A DNA stretch of 8,134 bases from Candidatus Dormiibacterota bacterium. GTDB lineage: Bacteria; Chloroflexota; Dormibacteria; Aeolococcales; Aeolococcaceae. Location of the stretch: contig DAIDIX010000067.1 of the NCBI GenBank assembly GCA_027451645.1, positions 1-8,134 on the forward strand. The letters are read 5' to 3'. Shown here piece by piece: positions 5,742 through 8,134 of this stretch (positions are counted from its first letter, which is position 1; every line of letters begins with the position of its first letter). The position numbers and the translations under genes are program-made. The notes under the pieces were generated by a model. The model was not told the origin of the DNA and made no database searches. It was given only the letters and a program-made list of their open reading frames with translations.

Positions 5742-6495
5742 GACGTGCTGGCACCCATTGAACCGTGTTCGAGGTTGTCCAGAGGTCGAAACGTGGAATG
5801 ACATACTGCATGAGGAGTGCTGCAACAGTGCGGGCATTGCCAGACAGGTCTGCGTGGATCATTCCCCGGGAACGGTTGATTGGTGCATTGCAGGTCACTT
5901 CTGCTGCAATGCCACGGCGTCCGCATTCCTCTTCGAGTTTCCTGGCAGCAATCGCTGGTGGGTCGGCTGGACCGTACTCATAGCTCAGGAACCTGTGGTC
6001 GTGATCGAAGGTGACCGTGATGTCCCGATTCTCCCGGAATGCGTTTCGAAGAGCAAGGAGCCCTTCATGGGAGACTAGTCCAGATGATTCAAGGGGATGG
6101 ACATGCTGCTCAAGCGCATGGTGAGAATCCGTCTGTGGAGAGCCCTTCACAGCAGCAACCCGTCCGATCTGGCGTGCTGCAGCTGTACTCACGACACGGT
6201 CCACAAGTGCATCTGGACCAGCAAGATTGAATGTCATGTGGGCTGATCGTTCAGCTCCCCGATTCCTGTAGACCGTGACAAAGTTGGCATCTGCAGCACG
6301 AAGAAGACGCGTTTCGAACCTGCGCATGAGAAACCGCCTCGGACGGGACATGCTCGTGACTGCGACGGATGCTGTTGGAGCCTCAACTGCTGTGGCAGAA
6401 GTACTGGCTGGGGACTGCGGGCGATCATGAAGTTCCACGAGATCCTCTCCTCTCAGAAGCGTACCGTCGTCATGGTCATTGTCCATAGTGTACAT
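5734..6495 (-). CDS. Unrecognised 253-aa protein between marP-like gene and rarA
   Basis: Function unknown. The N-terminal 50 residues are acidic, then Ser/Thr/Ala/Pro-rich, and look disordered. Next comes a basic motif RPRRFLMRRFETRL (51-64). The rest alternates predicted strands and helices. The C-terminal part (about 150-245) reads like beta-alpha-beta-alpha (DITVTFDHDHRFLSYEYG, a helix near AARKLEEECGRRG, strand AAEVTC, then a helix before VIPRFDLW). A His-rich patch, SHHALEQHVH, lies near 124-133. No signal peptide or membrane helix is present. The basic motif resembles the RWWTIRKFE segment of the two paralogous proteins at 3385 and 4004. The gene begins 27 bp after the protease gene and its TGA overlaps the presumed TTG of rarA, so it is probably in one operon with both. 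ATG 6495 lacks a clear ribosome binding site; ATG 6486 is an alternative three codons in. A link to replication repair is possible by context only. Confidence 0.8.
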   Translation of the reverse strand: MYTMDNDHDDGTLLRGEDLVELHDRPQSPASTSATAVEAPTASVAVTSMSRPRRFLMRRFETRLLRAADANFVTVYRNRGAERSAHMTFNLAGPDALVDRVVSTAAARQIGRVAAVKGSPQTDSHHALEQHVHPLESSGLVSHEGLLALRNAFRENRDITVTFDHDHRFLSYEYGPADPPAIAARKLEEECGRRGIAAEVTCNAPINRSRGMIHADLSGNARTVAALLMQYVIPRFDLWTTSNTVQWVPARLD

Positions 6496-6522
6496 GAGAT
6501 GCGTTTGACGCGGTTGGGCATA

Positions 6523-7701
6523 TTATCCGAGGCATGCCTGTGTGGATTGAGCAGTAGTGCTGTGATCTCCTGCTGCTATGTCATGGGAAATGGTCGATGG
6601 TGCCAGAGCGTATCCCTCATTCGAGTTGATGGAACTTGTGGCGAAGACCATGCCAATGACTGTGCCATGGAGGTCAACGATTGGCCCGCCAGAATTTCCT
6701 GGAATCACGACTGCCTCAAGAAACTCGATCTCCCGTGTGACATATGCAGTGCGGTACAGATTGAATCCCTGTGCTTCCTGGACAGTGCGGACAGCAGCTG
6801 GGACAGTCTGTTCCTGGTTCCCCCCCGGATAGCCAATCACTGCGCCCTCCGTGCCTCGTGCAGGATTCACAGTGCTGAACGGAAGGGGAGTTCCAGCATA
6901 GCTGGGGACATAGAGTACAGCAACATCGTTGTTCGGATCGTAGAGCACAACAGTTGCTGAGTACATGCCACCTTCTGGGGGGAAGATGACAACTCGTGTG
7001 CTCCCTGCAACGACATGGGCATTCGTGATGAAGTAGTGGGGAGCTGCTGGCCAGGATGATCCTGCCTCAATACCTGAACATCCAGAGGCATAGACTTTCA
7101 CTGTTGCTGCTGTTGCGGATTCGACACCCGGAGTGCTGATTGAGGCAGGAAGCGGAACATGGCTGCCAGCATCCGGAATGAGGGCTGCAAACGGTGATGG
7201 AAGACCGCTGGGGTTGAGAAGTGCCTCAAAATCGAGCAGGAACCGTGGAGGTGTGGGTGCAATCTGGGCAAGTGATCGCTCAATTCGGGATTCGTTGATC
7301 TGCCGGTTGAGGAAGCTCCATTGGCTCTGGGCAAACATGAGTCCGAAAAGCCACGCAATGAAAAGTGCAGTGAGCAGGCCAAGAAGTGCTCCTGATGCTG
7401 AGTCGATTCCTGCGAGTTTGGATCGGATGGTACGTGCACGTACCCGTTCTCCAAGAGTCGTGCCCACACCCTGGATAAGAAAGGTGATGAACAGAAAGAA
7501 AAAGATGGAGACTGCAGGAGCAAATACAGTGTGCCCTCCACTTGTGATCCATCGTGTGAGTGGCGGTGCAAGAAGTGAGGCAAGAAGAATGCCAAGGATG
7601 AGGGATATGAGGGACGAAGCAACCCACAGGACACCACGACGATACCCTGCAATGGCAGCAATGATGCCAACAATGATGATGATCGGATCAAGGAAGCTCA
7701 T
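6523..7701 (-). CDS. MarP-like membrane serine protease (CvpA domain plus trypsin-like domain)
   Basis: Membrane-anchored, trypsin-fold protease. From ATG 7701 it has 392 aa. A CvpA-type region has four membrane helices (about 7-24, 31-48, 60-80, 103-122). A linker and extracytoplasmic protease domain (about 190-392) follow. The catalytic triad is visible: H229 in TNAHVVAG, D259 in NNDVAVL and S337 in GNSGGP. C208 and C390 match in context the two cysteines whose disulfide activates MarP of Mycobacterium tuberculosis (C214-C395), and IAAIAGYRRG near the start and LNPSGLP at 162-168 also match. MarP supports survival in acid and oxidative stress and cleaves the peptidoglycan hydrolase RipA; whether that holds here is unknown. 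GTG 7728 would add nine residues, but ATG 7701 fits MarP better and has AGGA about 10 nt upstream. The gene stops with TAA, the only one in the window. A run of seven G in the GYPGGN codons (6820-6826) is a weak slippage site. Confidence 0.9.
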   Translation of the reverse strand: MSFLDPIIIIVGIIAAIAGYRRGVLWVASSLISLILGILLASLLAPPLTRWITSGGHTVFAPAVSIFFFLFITFLIQGVGTTLGERVRARTIRSKLAGIDSASGALLGLLTALFIAWLFGLMFAQSQWSFLNRQINESRIERSLAQIAPTPPRFLLDFEALLNPSGLPSPFAALIPDAGSHVPLPASISTPGVESATAATVKVYASGCSGIEAGSSWPAAPHYFITNAHVVAGSTRVVIFPPEGGMYSATVVLYDPNNDVAVLYVPSYAGTPLPFSTVNPARGTEGAVIGYPGGNQEQTVPAAVRTVQEAQGFNLYRTAYVTREIEFLEAVVIPGNSGGPIVDLHGTVIGMVFATSSINSNEGYALAPSTISHDIAAGDHSTTAQSTQACLG

Positions 7702-7762
7702 ATACAGCTCATCCTGACAGATTGCCACATGGACTGGACCAGGCTATCTTGTGGGAAATGTG

Positions 7763-8110
7763 TCAGGTCGTGTGCTGGGAATGACCAAAAACATACGTGA
7801 GGAGAGCACCGAGGCTGAACATGAGGATGGGACTCACTCCTGCCATGAGATCTGGAATGGCACTGCCCTTTCCGAAGAGAGCCATGAGGCAGCATGTGAC
7901 AATGACCATGACTGTCACAATGCCCAGTACTGCGGCAATGAGAAATGTGACCTTGTTCCGTGCGGAGAGTGCATTGAAATCGGACACTACCTGGGAGTGT
8001 TCGATGTGATGCTCAATCTCCAGAAGACGATCCTCGAAGCCAGCTTCCTTTGCGTGTGCACGTGTTCGAGGTGTGGGTGTTACCTGCACGATTGGGTGTT
8101 TCGCTGCCAT
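7763..8110 (-). CDS. Small membrane protein with two predicted helices
   Basis: Function unknown; no family recognised. The 115-aa product has a polar N-terminus (1-20), a charged helical segment rich in Glu and His (21-53, LLEIEHHIEHSQ), a first membrane helix at about 54-79 containing a CC pair, a short loop (GKGSAIPDL) and a second helix at about 91-109, ending in a short polar tail. The layout, with both ends probably in the cytoplasm, recalls small holin-like or membrane scaffold proteins, but nothing diagnostic is seen. ATG 8110 is preceded by GGAAGG (8119-8124) at 8-nt spacing, a good ribosome binding site. It precedes the MarP-like gene by 61 bp on the same strand and may be the first gene of the cluster, although anything beyond 8134 is unseen. 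A functional partnership with the protease is speculative. Confidence 0.78.
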   Translation of the reverse strand: MAAKHPIVQVTPTPRTRAHAKEAGFEDRLLEIEHHIEHSQVVSDFNALSARNKVTFLIAAVLGIVTVMVIVTCCLMALFGKGSAIPDLMAGVSPILMFSLGALLTYVFGHSQHTT

Positions 8111-8118
8111 AGGGGAGA

Positions 8119-8124
8119 CCTTCC
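8119..8124 (-). promoter_or_regulatory. Ribosome binding site of the small membrane protein gene
   Basis: On the minus strand GGAAGG lies 8 nt before the ATG at 8110 and fixes that start near the window edge. No promoter can be judged with only 24 bases upstream. Confidence 0.65.
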
Positions 8125-8134
8125 ATGGATGTCC

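Noticed and set aside
5742..5837. N-terminal extension of RarA to ATG 5837
   Set aside because: It would overlap the upstream gene by 104 bp and adds residues unlike any RarA N-terminus; TTG 5741 gives the normal length.
6496..6522. -10-like TAATAT at the protease stop as a separate promoter for the 253-aa gene
   Set aside because: It coincides with the GGA-TAA end of the protease frame, has no -35, and the 27-bp gap fits operon read-through better.
6427..6960. 177-aa open frame on the + strand antisense to the protease and 253-aa genes
   Set aside because: It has no ribosome binding site, is Cys/Ser-rich and has no recognisable protein pattern. It lies opposite two well-supported genes, and scarcity of TAA/TTA makes long antisense frames expected here.
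7098..7717. Two long frames (194 aa on +, 197 aa on -) within the MarP-like gene
   Set aside because: Both are shadows of the protease frame, whose triad and membrane helices are clear; their compositions are not protein-like.
7725..7754. CCACA/TGTGG and CTGGACCAG dyads between the small membrane protein gene and the protease gene
   Set aside because: Arms are only 4-5 bp, one with 20 bp spacing; no better than chance for a gap of this size.

Overview
The window is a densely packed bacterial chromosomal segment of about 53% GC (estimated by eye). It holds ten protein genes and one tRNA gene, uses the standard code, and shows no insertion sequence, phage block, CRISPR array or rRNA. The source organism cannot be fixed. 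A Gly-rich SecG next to a cofactor-independent phosphoglycerate mutase is reminiscent of Chloroflexota or Patescibacteria (from memory of such gene orders). The DUF4232-like secreted protein and the MarP-type CvpA/serine-protease fusion point more to Actinomycetota or a related lineage. I leave this open.

Layout. On the + strand, 4-1965, lie gpmI (glycolysis), secG (protein export) and tRNA-Leu(CAG). Only 7 bp further comes the end of a convergent minus-strand pair: msrA (methionine sulfoxide repair) followed by a probable exported DUF4232-like protein that overlaps it by 14 bp. A 115-bp divergent region then leads to two + strand genes, 3385-3864 and 4004-4462. They encode unrecognised paralogous proteins, about 40% identical by hand count. 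They end 4 bp from a second minus-strand cluster read from 8110 to 4467: a small two-helix membrane protein, a MarP-like membrane serine protease, an unrecognised 253-aa protein and RarA (MgsA), an AAA+ protein of stalled replication forks.

How the genes may work together. The minus-strand genes lean towards stress handling: MsrA for oxidised methionine, a MarP-like protease (acid and oxidative stress in mycobacteria) and RarA for replication stress. That link is inference from family knowledge. The 253-aa gene overlaps rarA by 8 bp, with rarA probably starting at TTG inside the overlap, so the two are likely translationally coupled.

What stands out: the tandem paralogues and a 15-bp motif that both carry at nearly the same distance upstream; a short N-terminal motif they share with the 253-aa protein; a probable leaderless msrA transcript; complete absence of the tetranucleotide TTAA; and a high share of TAG stops (5 of 10). 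No hairpin followed by a T-tract (classical intrinsic terminator) was seen.
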